From Streptomyces sp. NBC_01255 (GTDB lineage: Bacteria > Actinomycetota > Actinomycetes > Streptomycetales > Streptomycetaceae): DNA of 64,000 nt. Of this stretch, positions 34,292-42,950 are shown in pieces. The translations under genes and the position numbers were made by a program. Positions within the stretch are counted from its first letter, which is position 1. Every line of letters starts with the position of its first letter. Location: NCBI RefSeq assembly GCF_036226445.1, contig NZ_CP108474.1, forward strand, positions 372,001-436,000, given 5' to 3'. The notes under the pieces were generated by a model. That model was given only the letters and a program-made list of their open reading frames with translations, had not been told where the DNA came from and did not search any database.

Positions 34292-36742
34292 GTGGCGGTC
34301 GGGTACGCCGACCATGTCACCTACAACGTCCTGCCGCCGGGATCGCGCGATGCCGCCCGCAGGGGCGACGCGCAGCTGAACTCCTACCTCTACACCGCTT
34401 CACGGATCGCCGACCACCACCCCTATCCGGGCCTGGTCGAAGGCCCAGGGCCGCTGCCGCTGGCCGAGATCTACGTTCGTCAACTGGCCCAGGGGCAGCG
34501 CGACGCTGAGGACCAGGACGATACCGACACACGCGGAGCGGACGTGGCCAGCGTCCCGGTGCCTGCAGAAACCATCTTCACGGGGGGCGGTCGCGTTCGC
34601 GTGGTCCTGGCCGGCGCCGGGGGCGGAAAGTCGGCCCTGCTGCGCCACCACCTGGCCACCGGAGCCGGTCACTGGCTGGTTCACGGGAAGGGTGATCGGG
34701 TTCATGCGTCGATGCCGGTCCTGGTACGCGCCACGACCCTGGCCGACAGCCCCCTGCTGACCCAGGGTCTCGCACAGGCCGTCGTGGACGAACTCGGCCC
34801 GTACGGGCTGCGTGAGACGCTGACCTCGGAGTTCTTCAGCCGACCCCCGCACCCACAAGTGCCCTGGCTGGTGATGGTCGACGGCCTTGATGAGGTTCCG
34901 GACCGCACCACCCGCGTCACTCTGATGAATCGGCTGGCTCGCGAGGCGGACGACGAGTCGTCGCCGTACCGGTTCATCGTGGCAACCCGCCCTCTGCCGG
35001 GCGGGGAACTCGACCGGCTGGGGCCTGGTGCCGAACACTTCGAACTGCAGCCCTTCAGTCCGGCGGACGTGTGGGCGTACGCCCGAGGATATTTCCGCGA
35101 CCTACCGGACAGCGAACGTCAGGTCAGGATCTTCACGGCGGGACTCAAAGAGTCGGGGCTGGACGGTCTGGCTCGCACGCCCCTGATCGCCTTCATCCTC
35201 TGCCAGCTGTACACCGCCGACCCCACCCGGCCCCTGCCCGAAGGCCGTACCGGTGCCTACCAGTCGTTCGTCGAGCTGCTCTACGAACAGAACACCCACA
35301 AGAGCATCCGCCACACCCACGACGAGGTGATCCGGGCCCTCAAGGACCGCCACCAGATCCCCAGGGACCAACAGGCCGCCGAGCAGGCCGCGCAACTGGT
35401 TCGAGAGGGCCTACCCGAGCTGATCGATCACGTGGCTTACGAGAGGATCAACGGGAACACTGCCCCGGCCGTCGAGATTCTCTCTCTCCGACTGGACGTC
35501 CAACGCCCGGCGAAGGTGAAGCCGCCGCTCTGGAACGCATTCCTGGGTGATCTCCTGCGGCCCACCGGCCTACTGGCCGAGCACTCGGGCGACTTCCACT
35601 TCCTGCACCAGACCCTCCTCGAGTATCACGCGGCCCGCCACGCGACGCGCGACGAACAGGCCCGCGCCGCACTGCTTCACGAGTTGTTCCTCCGTAATCG
35701 TGCCTATGCCGATCACGATCTGCAGCCACGTCGTCCCATACAGCCGTCCCACCTCAGCTTTCTCCTCGACGGGCTCCTCGCCCCGGCAGATCACATCGCG
35801 ACCCAGACGATCCGGGTCCTCGACGACCTCTCAACGTCGGGCCACCCCACCGCCTGCAAGCTCCTGGTCAAGCTGGTAGAGCTGCGCACCAAACTCCCCC
35901 CGGACTCCACCGCACGCCAACTCGCAGCTCATGCCCGCCACCAGAGCCTGTCCACCAACCGTGTACTGGCCGCCCGCACTTTGGCCACGGTGTCCGGGCA
36001 CCAGGACGAAGGCGCCACGCTTCTGGCCGGTTTCGTCGGCGATACCAGCCTCCCATTCCGCGATCGAGTAAGCGCGGCCACACTTCTGGCCACAGTGGAC
36101 GGCCACCGGTCACAAGCCGCTCAGCTCCTCCTCGATCTGGCAGGCGACCGAACCCTCAGCTTTGAATTTCGTGTCGCCGCTGGCTACGGCTTGGCCAGCT
36201 TGAAGGAGCGCCGCGACGAGATCGTCCAACTCTTTGCCCCTTGGGCCGACAGCGTCACCCTTCACATCAAGGACCGAACAACCGCCGCCTCGCTCCTAGC
36301 GGCGGCCGGCGATGAGCGCGCCAATCAGCTGCTCTTCCGCGTGGCCAACGACAGTAGCTTGGATATCCGTATACGCGTGCACGCCGCCCGCGGCCTGGCT
36401 CAGATCGGTGACGAACGCATCGCGACCGTACTCATCGCCCTCGCTGAGGTTAACGACCCCGAGGGCGATATTCATGGCCATGTGCGCGCGGCCGAAGTTC
36501 TGTCGTTTCTGCCCCGGTACCGGGGCACGGCAGCCGGAGCGCTCACGCGAATCGCCACTGACAGCGCGCACTGGGACGGACTCGCCCGCGTAGAGGCTGC
36601 CGAGTACCTGGCCTGGCTGGACGGATACCGGGCGCACGGCACCGATCTGCTCACCCGCCTCGCCGAGGGAGGTCGTAGCCGCGACCATGCGACGAGAGCG
36701 CTGGCCAAACTCCGTACCGGTCGACGCCCCACGTGGCGGTGA
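34292..36742 (+). CDS. NACHT-domain NTPase with HEAT-like repeats, candidate defence protein
   Basis: 816 residues from GTG 34292. Walker A GAGGGKSA (108-115), Walker B PWLVMVDGLDEVPD (191-204) with the extra acidic residues typical of NACHT ATPases, then the FIVATRP sensor and a winged-helix region containing FHFLHQTLLEYHAARH. From about residue 520 to the end are HEAT-like helical repeats (RVSAATLLATVDGHRSQAAQ type). The coding frame extends about 60 bp upstream (INADIAITAYGGG) without an obvious start, so the real start or a frameshift joining it to the previous gene is uncertain. Domain order matches bacterial NACHT antiviral sensors; no separate effector domain is visible. Confidence 0.88.
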   Translation: MAVGYADHVTYNVLPPGSRDAARRGDAQLNSYLYTASRIADHHPYPGLVEGPGPLPLAEIYVRQLAQGQRDAEDQDDTDTRGADVASVPVPAETIFTGGGRVRVVLAGAGGGKSALLRHHLATGAGHWLVHGKGDRVHASMPVLVRATTLADSPLLTQGLAQAVVDELGPYGLRETLTSEFFSRPPHPQVPWLVMVDGLDEVPDRTTRVTLMNRLAREADDESSPYRFIVATRPLPGGELDRLGPGAEHFELQPFSPADVWAYARGYFRDLPDSERQVRIFTAGLKESGLDGLARTPLIAFILCQLYTADPTRPLPEGRTGAYQSFVELLYEQNTHKSIRHTHDEVIRALKDRHQIPRDQQAAEQAAQLVREGLPELIDHVAYERINGNTAPAVEILSLRLDVQRPAKVKPPLWNAFLGDLLRPTGLLAEHSGDFHFLHQTLLEYHAARHATRDEQARAALLHELFLRNRAYADHDLQPRRPIQPSHLSFLLDGLLAPADHIATQTIRVLDDLSTSGHPTACKLLVKLVELRTKLPPDSTARQLAAHARHQSLSTNRVLAARTLATVSGHQDEGATLLAGFVGDTSLPFRDRVSAATLLATVDGHRSQAAQLLLDLAGDRTLSFEFRVAAGYGLASLKERRDEIVQLFAPWADSVTLHIKDRTTAASLLAAAGDERANQLLFRVANDSSLDIRIRVHAARGLAQIGDERIATVLIALAEVNDPEGDIHGHVRAAEVLSFLPRYRGTAAGALTRIATDSAHWDGLARVEAAEYLAWLDGYRAHGTDLLTRLAEGGRSRDHATRALAKLRTGRRPTWR

Positions 36743-36836
36743 ACTGCTCATCAGGGAGCCGGGATAGGAATAGTGCACAGTTGCAATATCCCCTCCCACC
36801 AGTAACGCGCAGCCTGGAAAACGGCTGTTGCCCCGA

Positions 36837-37075
36837 TCCGGGCGCCGGACGTCCGCCGACGCGGCGCCGAACTGCTCTTCCAGGTCCTGGCCGAACGCGA
36901 GGAGATGAACAGCGTCGCCATCGCCTCCAACGAGTGCTTCTCTGGCTGGACCAAGACCTTCACCGACCCCCGCCTCTGCGCGGCCATCATCGAACGCCTC
37001 ACCTTCAACGGCACCATCATCGAAACCGCACCGACTCCTACCGGCTCGCCTCGACGCGGGCGCGGGCTGTAGAAC
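36837..37075 (+). pseudogene. IS21-family istB remnant
   Basis: The plus strand reads RRRGAELLFQVLAEREEMNS, VAIASNECFSGWTKTFTDPR and LCAAIIERLTFNGTIIET. Then, after a one-base shift, it reads TDSYRLASTRARAVE and stops. This is the C-terminal part of the IstB helper ATPase. The Walker motifs are absent. No istA partner is present. Confidence 0.8.
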
Positions 37076-37194
37076 CGGCGAAGGCTGGCTGATCGCTGCA
37101 GGCGCTGCTTGACGGCCCTTGCCCTCCGGGCGAAGCGCCGTCACCGTTGCTGAGGATCCGCATTCGCGTCTTCACCAGCTTGGCGCGGTGACCT

Positions 37195-38022
37195 TCAGTT
37201 TCCGGTAGAGAGTGCAACGTGGCGCCACTGGTCAAGTTCACGTCGCACCAGATCTAGCTTGGCCTCGACGCGCTCGATTGCGTCCGCGCCCAGCTGCAGG
37301 CGCAGCGGTGGCTCGGCGACCTCGGTGATGTCGACGATGGCTTTCGCTGCCTTCACCGGATCGCCTGGCTGGCGGCCGTCGTTCTTAGCCAGTGCCTCGC
37401 GCACCGGTCCCGCGCCGGCGATGTAGTCAGCGATGGAGGCCGGCTCGACCTGCATGCTCAAGCTGCTGAGGAAGTCAGTGCGAAACCCGCCCGGCTCCAC
37501 GATCGTGACGCGGACGCCGAGCGGGGCCAGCTCGCCGTGCAGCGCCTCGGAGACGCCCTCGAGGGCGAACTTCGAGGCGCCGTACAAGCCCACCGCCGGA
37601 GCGGTGGCGAAGCCGCCCACGGAGCCAATGTTCAGGACGTGTCCGGAATGCTGGGCGCGCAACGTCGGCAGGGTCGCCCGCAACGTGTTGAGCACGCCGA
37701 AGACATTGACGTCGAACAGTGCCCGGGCGGCCTTGTCGGAGATCTCCTCGATCGCGCCGATGAGGCCGTATCCGGCGTTGTTGGCCACGATGTCGATCCG
37801 GCCGAATTTTGCCAGGCCGGCCTGCACTGCGGCCGTCAGCTGCTCCGGTTCGGTGACGTCCGCGTTCACCGCCAGCAATCCGTCCGGCTCTTGCGGGTAC
37901 GCCCGGAGCAACGCTGACGCATCCCTCGCCGTAGCGATCACGCTGTGCCCTCGATCCAGCGCCTCCCGGGTGATCTCCGCGCCGAGCCCACGCGATGCCC
38001 CGGTGACAAACCAAACGCTCAT
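37195..38022 (-). CDS. SDR-family NAD(P)-dependent oxidoreductase
   Basis: 275 residues from ATG 38022; the longer frame to 38100 runs over the promoter and was rejected. It has the cofactor motif TGASRGLGAEI, Asp-Val (NADVTEP), NNAGYG, and the catalytic Ser (NIGSVGG), Tyr and Lys (YGASKFALEG). It is a classical short-chain dehydrogenase of normal length. Divergent from a MerR regulator with a shared operator, so the reductase is probably induced by a small electrophile or redox signal (inference from MerR pairing). Substrate unknown. Confidence 0.93.
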   Translation of the reverse strand: MSVWFVTGASRGLGAEITREALDRGHSVIATARDASALLRAYPQEPDGLLAVNADVTEPEQLTAAVQAGLAKFGRIDIVANNAGYGLIGAIEEISDKAARALFDVNVFGVLNTLRATLPTLRAQHSGHVLNIGSVGGFATAPAVGLYGASKFALEGVSEALHGELAPLGVRVTIVEPGGFRTDFLSSLSMQVEPASIADYIAGAGPVREALAKNDGRQPGDPVKAAKAIVDITEVAEPPLRLQLGADAIERVEAKLDLVRRELDQWRHVALSTGN

Positions 38023-38072
38023 GCTCTCCCCTGTTCCGATGGCCCGATGGGCCGACAACCCGAATCTAGAAC

Positions 38073-38088
38073 CTAGAGTCGTGTCTAG
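38073..38088. promoter_or_regulatory. MerR-type operator between SDR and MerR genes
   Basis: CTAGAGTCGTGTCTAG is an inverted repeat (CTAGA, 6-bp spacer, TCTAG) lying between promoter-like elements of the SDR gene. A further TCTAGA is 3 bp away. This is the usual placement of a MerR-family dimer site. It is 51-66 bp upstream of the SDR start and 30-45 bp upstream of the merR start. Confidence 0.65.
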
Positions 38089-38117
38089 ATCAACAGTCAT
38101 GTGAGGGAGGGGCGCTC

Positions 38118-38570
38118 ATGGACCTGAGCATCGGCGAGGTGGCACAACGTAGTGGGCTGAGCGTGCACGCACTGCGGTTCTACGAGGGGGAGGGCCTGTT
38201 CGCCAACCCGGTGCGCCGCCTGTCCAACGGCCGCCGGATCTATCACGAAGAAGACCTGGAGTGGCTGGCCATCTGCACGAAGCTACGCTCCTCCGGCATG
38301 CCCCTGGCGATGATCCGGCAGTACATCAAGCTGGTCTGTCAGGGCCCGGGCAACGAACACGAGCGCCTTGAGCTGCTGCGCCGACACGAAAACCACGTGG
38401 AGACGCAGATCCGCGACCTGCAGGACACCCTGGATGTGATGCGGCACAAGGTGCGGATCTACGAAGACCACGTCACCCGCGGCGAAGCCGATCGGCTCTG
38501 GAATCCTTCCCACCCGGTTGCCACACAGACCAGCACTCACCAGGAGTGCCATCCGCCAGAGGGCACGTGA
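38118..38570 (+). CDS. MerR-family transcriptional regulator
   Basis: 150 residues; GGGAGGGG precedes ATG 38118. The N-terminal winged HTH (LSIGEVAQRSGLSVHALRFY, then RRIYHEEDLEWLAICTKLRS) is followed by the long dimerisation helix. No cysteine cluster typical of metal sensors is present, so it more likely senses an organic or redox signal. It controls, in all likelihood, the divergent SDR gene and itself through the inverted repeat in between. Confidence 0.93.
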   Translation: MDLSIGEVAQRSGLSVHALRFYEGEGLFANPVRRLSNGRRIYHEEDLEWLAICTKLRSSGMPLAMIRQYIKLVCQGPGNEHERLELLRRHENHVETQIRDLQDTLDVMRHKVRIYEDHVTRGEADRLWNPSHPVATQTSTHQECHPPEGT

Positions 38571-38649
38571 TCGTCCGGTTACGATCTGTGCGACATCGGC
38601 CGCGACGTCTAGGGCCTGTCCGGCGGGTCGTTCGCAAGCAGCCGGGGTC

Positions 38650-38923
38650 GCGCAGGACTGGCGAGATCACGATCACCCGCGGCATTGACAAGAGCACCGC
38701 GTTCACCGACTGGATCAAGGCAACCCTGGTCAACGCCGACCTCGACGCTGCCCGCCAGAACATCACCATCGCATTGAAAGATGCGCACAAGCAGACCGTC
38801 CGCCGCATTCACCTCAGCACCGCCTGGGCGTCCCGTTGGGACGGGCCGTCGCTGGGATCCTCCGAGTCCGGGATCGCGACGGAGCAGGTGACGATCACCT
38901 ACGAGGACATCGCCGTCGAGTAG
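38650..38923 (+). pseudogene. orphan contractile-injection tube protein (T4 gp19-like), 5'-truncated
   Basis: The frame reads GEITITRGIDKSTAFTDWIK, ARQNITIALKDAHKQTVRRI, HLSTAWASRWDGPSL and TEQVTITYEDIAVE, which is the C-terminal two-thirds of a phage-tail or eCIS inner-tube protein. The N-terminal strand region is missing, and the preceding residues are unrelated Arg-rich sequence. No sheath, baseplate or ATPase gene is nearby. An IS5-type end (GGCCTGTCCGGCGGGTCG after CTAG, 38608-38629) lies just upstream and probably caused the truncation. Confidence 0.7.
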
Positions 38924-38944
38924 CAATCGACTTCTGTCCGACGG

Positions 38945-39601
38945 ATCACGTCCGAAGCCATAGCCGGATCGCGGCGACAGTGACGGTGCCGTGGAAGACG
39001 TAGGCCCGCTTGTCGAAGCCTCGTCCCCGCTGACACGGTCCGGGCGAGTCCGGGGGCGCCCGCCGTTCGGGCGGGGTACCCGGGTTCGTTCGAGGACGTC
39101 AGTCATCTGCGGGGCGTCGCCCCACTCCCCCGGTGTCACCAGGAGTGCGAGAGGGCGGCGGTCGCCTTCCCCTGCAAGATGAACCTTTCAGGTAACACCG
39201 CCCCGTGACCGTCCGAGCCCCTCGTCGGTGCGATGGTGTCGGGGCGTCGTCCTTTTTCGGGATCCGAGGTGTGGCTTTCGGGGCACCGGCTGCGTGCTGG
39301 TGGGCCCGGCACGAGGTCGAGTCCACGCCGACCATGCTGCAGTCGATCCGTCCGCCGAGATCGGCGTGAGCCTGGGCGGCGCGCAGGCTCCTGTCCCAGG
39401 TTCCGTCCGCCGACCAGCGGCGATGCCCTTCCTGGACGGTCTTCCAGGCACCACATACCGGTCCGGTAGGTCACGCCAGGGAACCCCAGTGCGGACCCGG
39501 AACATGATCCCGTTGATGACGGTGCGGTGGTCCCTCCACCGGCCCCCACGTCCGGCCGACGGTGGCAGATGAGGCTCCGGCAACGACCACTCACAGTTCA
39601 T
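38945..39601 (-). pseudogene. IS5-family transposase, frameshifted
   Basis: From ATG 39601 the minus strand reads GRWRDHRTVINGIMFRVRTG, VPWRDLPDRY, then in other frames VDSTSCRAHQHAAGA and VPRPNGGRPRTRPDRVSGDE, ending near 38945. The order is that of IS5 transposases, with at least three frame changes. It belongs to the same subgroup as the remnant at 54010-54535. Confidence 0.75.
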
Positions 39602-39830
39602 CAGATCCCCCGACCCAGGCCTGAACCGACGAACACCCGACCGGAAGGTCTCATGATCCGCCGGACGCGGCCCAGCGGTACCAGACCCGCGGTGCCCAGT
39701 CCTCCGGCCTCCGACGTCATCCGGCCACGCACCGTCCGGAACCCCGTTCGAACCGACAGCCCCATCAATCGGTATGCGGATGGCTTCTAACGCCACATAT
39801 CCGCACCGACGCGCCCACTCGGGTCCATGC

Positions 39831-40031
39831 TCAAGAGGCCTTCGTGAAGGCCCGAGAGGGGACGGCCGGTGGAGCATCCGTTCTCGCCAGACTCCATGAC
39901 CGCCCTGTGGATGCGCCGCGAGACCCGACGGAACGAGCGGCGTCCCGGACGCCGTCCAGTAACTTGGCGTAGTGGCGGAAGAGGACCTCGATGCTCTGCC
40001 CCGCGCGACGAGCGCATTCCGCCCGGTCCAC
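39831..40031 (-). pseudogene. integrase C-terminal fragment, same family as 9560-10645
   Basis: The frame reads MDRAECARRAGQSIEVLFRH, YAKLLDGVRDAAR, almost identical to the tail of the integrase remnant at 9583-9780. All catalytic residues upstream are missing. Its 5' side joins directly to a tfoX-like fragment, so this is a deletion junction. Confidence 0.75.
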
Positions 40032-40047
40032 ATGGCCTGGCCCTCAC

Positions 40048-40216
40048 CGGCGGGTGCCTCCTCGGCCGGGTCCGCGCCCACCCGGGCGGATGAGCTCGTC
40101 GCCGACCACGCCACGGTCATGTTGCCGCCCAGCAGGAAGGACAGCCTGCCGAGCATCCGCTTTTCGGTGCGGCCCGGTCGCTCGCCGATCTGCCCCCTGA
40201 TCCGCTGGGCGTCCAC
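40048..40216 (-). pseudogene. TfoX N-terminal-domain fragment
   Basis: The minus frame from 40216 gives AQRIRGQIGERPGRTEKRML, GRLSFLLGGNMTVAW, matching the conserved first half of TfoX/Sxy N-terminal-domain proteins (ERPGLTEKRMFGGLAFLxxGNM). It loses homology after about 40 residues and runs into the integrase fragment. Non-functional. Confidence 0.65.
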
Positions 40217-40400
40217 GAGCCTGACGCAGCAAAAAGGACGCTCCTGGCACTCGATGACACCGTCCGTGACCTTCCCGTTTCTGCGAGTCAGTGACGAATC
40301 ATGCGGTCGCGCCCTCGCGAGCCGACAGGCGGGGCCCTGTCACACGCGGAGCCCACTTGTCACGTCGCTGAGCGAGCCCCTCGCGGATACTCTGGGATTC

Positions 40401-41492
40401 ATGATCGAGCCCGGACGGCCGCGGCTCCGTCGGAGCAACGGCTACGGCAGGCTCGTGCGGCTGTCGCCGGTGATTCTGACCGTCGTGATCGCCAGCCTGG
40501 CCTACGCCACTCCGCCGGAGATGGCCTTCAGCCGCCTCCTGCCCGCGGCGCCGGCTCTCGCCGCCGCCATGTGGCCGGTCCTCCCGACTGTCCTCCTCGG
40601 GACCGTCTGCCTCCTTCTGATGATCGGCCTCAGCTTCGTCTTCCCCGATCTCGGGACGTGGTGGACGTGCGGCGGAATCGTCGCGGTCACCGTGGCCGCC
40701 GCATACGGAAGCCACGTCCGGCTGCAACGGGAGCGCACGCTCTTTCAGGTACGGCTCGTCGCCGACGCGGCCCAGCAGGTGGTACTGCGGCCCCTGCCGC
40801 ACCGTTTCCGGAACGTCGAGATCGAATCGCTGTACCTCGCGGCCGCCGCGGAAGCCCGCATCGGCGGGGACTTCTACGAGGTGGTCGATACGCCGTACGG
40901 GGTACGGCTGCTCATCGGCGACGTGCGGGGCAAAGGCCTGCCGGCAGTGGGGGCGGCCGCGGCGATCGTCAACGCCTTCCGGGAGGCGGCACATGGCGAG
41001 GCCTCCATGGCCGACGTCGCCCGCAAGCTCGACGCGAGCTGTGCCCGGCACAACGCCGCCCATCCACCCGAGGCACCGATGGAACGCTTCGCCACCGCGC
41101 TGCTCGTAGAGATCCCGCATCAAGGCAGCCACATCACCATCGTCAACTGCGGACATCCCCCGCCCTTGATCCACAGCCTCAAGGAGGTACGCATCCTCGA
41201 GCCCTCCGTCCCATCGCCTTTGCTCAGCCTCGCGGAATTGCTCGGCGACCATTACCGTGCGGACGCCTTCGACTTCGCTCCCGGCGAACTTCTCCTCCTC
41301 TATACGGACGGGATCGCCGAAACCCGCGCCCGGGACGGTGAGTTCTTCCCGTTGACAGCGTGGATGCGCCGACAGCCCCCCACGCCTCCCCGTGATCTGC
41401 TCACGGCGCTGCACCACGACCTCCTCCGTCACAGCAGAGGCAGCCTCGACGATGACATCGCCGCCTTGGCCGTACGCCTGCGCACGCCGTGA
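40401..41492 (+). CDS. membrane PP2C-type serine/threonine phosphatase (SpoIIE domain)
   Basis: 363 residues from ATG 40401; the frame continues 143 codons upstream over decayed DNA and was not used. Residues 25-120 hold four hydrophobic segments in two hairpins (LSPVILTVVIASLAY, LPTVLLGTVCLLLMIGLSFV, GGIVAVTVAAAYGS). The SpoIIE/PP2C phosphatase follows with metal ligands in ARIGGDFYEVVDT, LLIGDVRGKG, VNCGHPPPL, LLYTDGIAETR and the final SLDDDIAALAVR. This family commonly dephosphorylates anti-sigma-factor antagonists. No partner is in the window. Confidence 0.92.
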   Translation: MIEPGRPRLRRSNGYGRLVRLSPVILTVVIASLAYATPPEMAFSRLLPAAPALAAAMWPVLPTVLLGTVCLLLMIGLSFVFPDLGTWWTCGGIVAVTVAAAYGSHVRLQRERTLFQVRLVADAAQQVVLRPLPHRFRNVEIESLYLAAAAEARIGGDFYEVVDTPYGVRLLIGDVRGKGLPAVGAAAAIVNAFREAAHGEASMADVARKLDASCARHNAAHPPEAPMERFATALLVEIPHQGSHITIVNCGHPPPLIHSLKEVRILEPSVPSPLLSLAELLGDHYRADAFDFAPGELLLLYTDGIAETRARDGEFFPLTAWMRRQPPTPPRDLLTALHHDLLRHSRGSLDDDIAALAVRLRTP

Positions 41493-41537
41493 GCCATGCC
41501 CGTGGGCGAGGTGTCGCCTCACGAGCCCTGGAGGCTC

Positions 41538-42914
41538 TCACCGGCTGAACCTTCGCCGCCTTCCGAGGCAACGGCCTGGACTGCCTCGAACTCCTCCACC
41601 CACGGCTGGCAGCGCGTGGCCGTCAAGGCACGGGCAAGGCGTCTCGTCGTTGCCGGCATAACGGGCATGCGGTGAGGTGTGCTGCGAGTCGGAGACCTCA
41701 CAGATGAGAGAACGGTCCCGGATCAAGCGCAGACCGATCGGGCCGGAGGCGTGACGGATCGCGTTGGTGACCAGTTCACCGACCACCGGTTCCGTGGTGA
41801 ATGCCAGATCGTCCAGTCCCCACCGCACAAGCTGTTCCGCGGCCATCGAACGTGCGCGTGCGACGAGCGCGGGGTCCGAGGGCAGCTCCCAGGCCGCCAC
41901 CTGGCGTGCGTCCAGCGCACGGGTGCGCACGACAAGGAGCGCCGCGTCGTCCAGGCTTCCTGCGGCGAGCGCCACTTCCGTGCCTTCGCACGGAAGCCGT
42001 CCCACGCCCAGAGGAGGCCCCGGTGGCAGACGAAGGAAGCTGACGGGGCGGTGCGGCTGCACCGCAGCCGACGGCAGGTGTTGCGCCACCGCCCGGGTGC
42101 TCGTTCGAGAAGCTGGATCGTAGACCCCGTAGACTCCGTAGACACACGTCGCTCCGACGACGCCACTGCCGTCCGGGCCTTGCACGTTTTGGTCCGACGC
42201 GTCCTTGCCGACTTGATCGTTCAGCCGGGTCAGGAGTTCGTCAGGCGCGAGGTCCAGCTCGGCCAGGGTGCGCACCATCGCGCGCACGCGTCCCATCGTG
42301 GCAGCGGCTCCCAGCCCGTGGCCGACAACGTCCCCCACGACGAGTCCGACACGTGCGCCGGACAGCGGAATGGCGTCGAACCAGTCGCCGCCGGCGCCGA
42401 GGTGGCTGTCGGCGGGCAGGTAGCGACTCACCGCCTCGACCGCGCTCAGCTCGGGCAGCGATCGTGACAGCAGACTGCGCTGGAGCATGAACGCGGCGGT
42501 GCGCTCTCGTCGGTACCGCCGGGCGTTGTCGATGCACACAGCGGTCCGCGACACCAGCTCCTCTGCCACCGCCCGATCGTCGTCGCCGAAGGGTCCCGAG
42601 TCCTCGCCCCGCACGAAGGTGACAAGGCCCCATGGCGTCCCCAGCACGATCAGCGGGACGTACAGTCATGTCGGCGCGACCACGGCGTCCGCGGTCGCAC
42701 GGCTCCCTGCCAGGCTTTCGGCCTGCGACGATCCGGTGGCGTACGCGACCCGCTCCCACCCGGGAGGGTTCTCCGTCGGAATCGGCCACGCGCACCAGGT
42801 CCCCAGCCGTGACGGGCTTCGGTTCCTCTCCCCCAGTACCGGTGGAACCACTCCGGCGCTGCCACCGTCACCAGCCAGTCCCCCCTTGCATGCCCATCCC
42901 GCCGGGCGCCTCAA
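41538..42914 (-). pseudogene. RsbU-like SpoIIE phosphatase/HATPase protein, decayed
   Basis: From 42914 the minus frame gives a GAF-like region (WERVAYATGSSQAESLAGSR) that is cut by an in-frame TGA at 42666-42668 (VVAPT-stop-LYVPLIVLGTPWG). The frame then continues through RTAVCIDNARRYRRERTAAF, the SpoIIE core (GGDWFDAIPLSGARVGLVVG, DVVGHGLGAAATMGRVRAMV) and an HATPase part (PVVGELVTNAIRHASGPIGL). Between EVALAAGSL and AALLVVRTRALDA about 45 residues that carry the YTDGL phosphatase motif are missing. The C-terminus diverges after CEVSDS. Three independent lesions make it a pseudogene. Confidence 0.8.
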
Positions 42915-42950
42915 CAGCGCACAGGAGTGCTGGCGCCGACTTCTTCGCCG

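Noticed and set aside
39972..40400. Upstream extension of the SpoIIE phosphatase frame
   Set aside because: It covers the integrase and tfoX remnants in antisense; the ATG at 40401 begins the family-like N-terminus.
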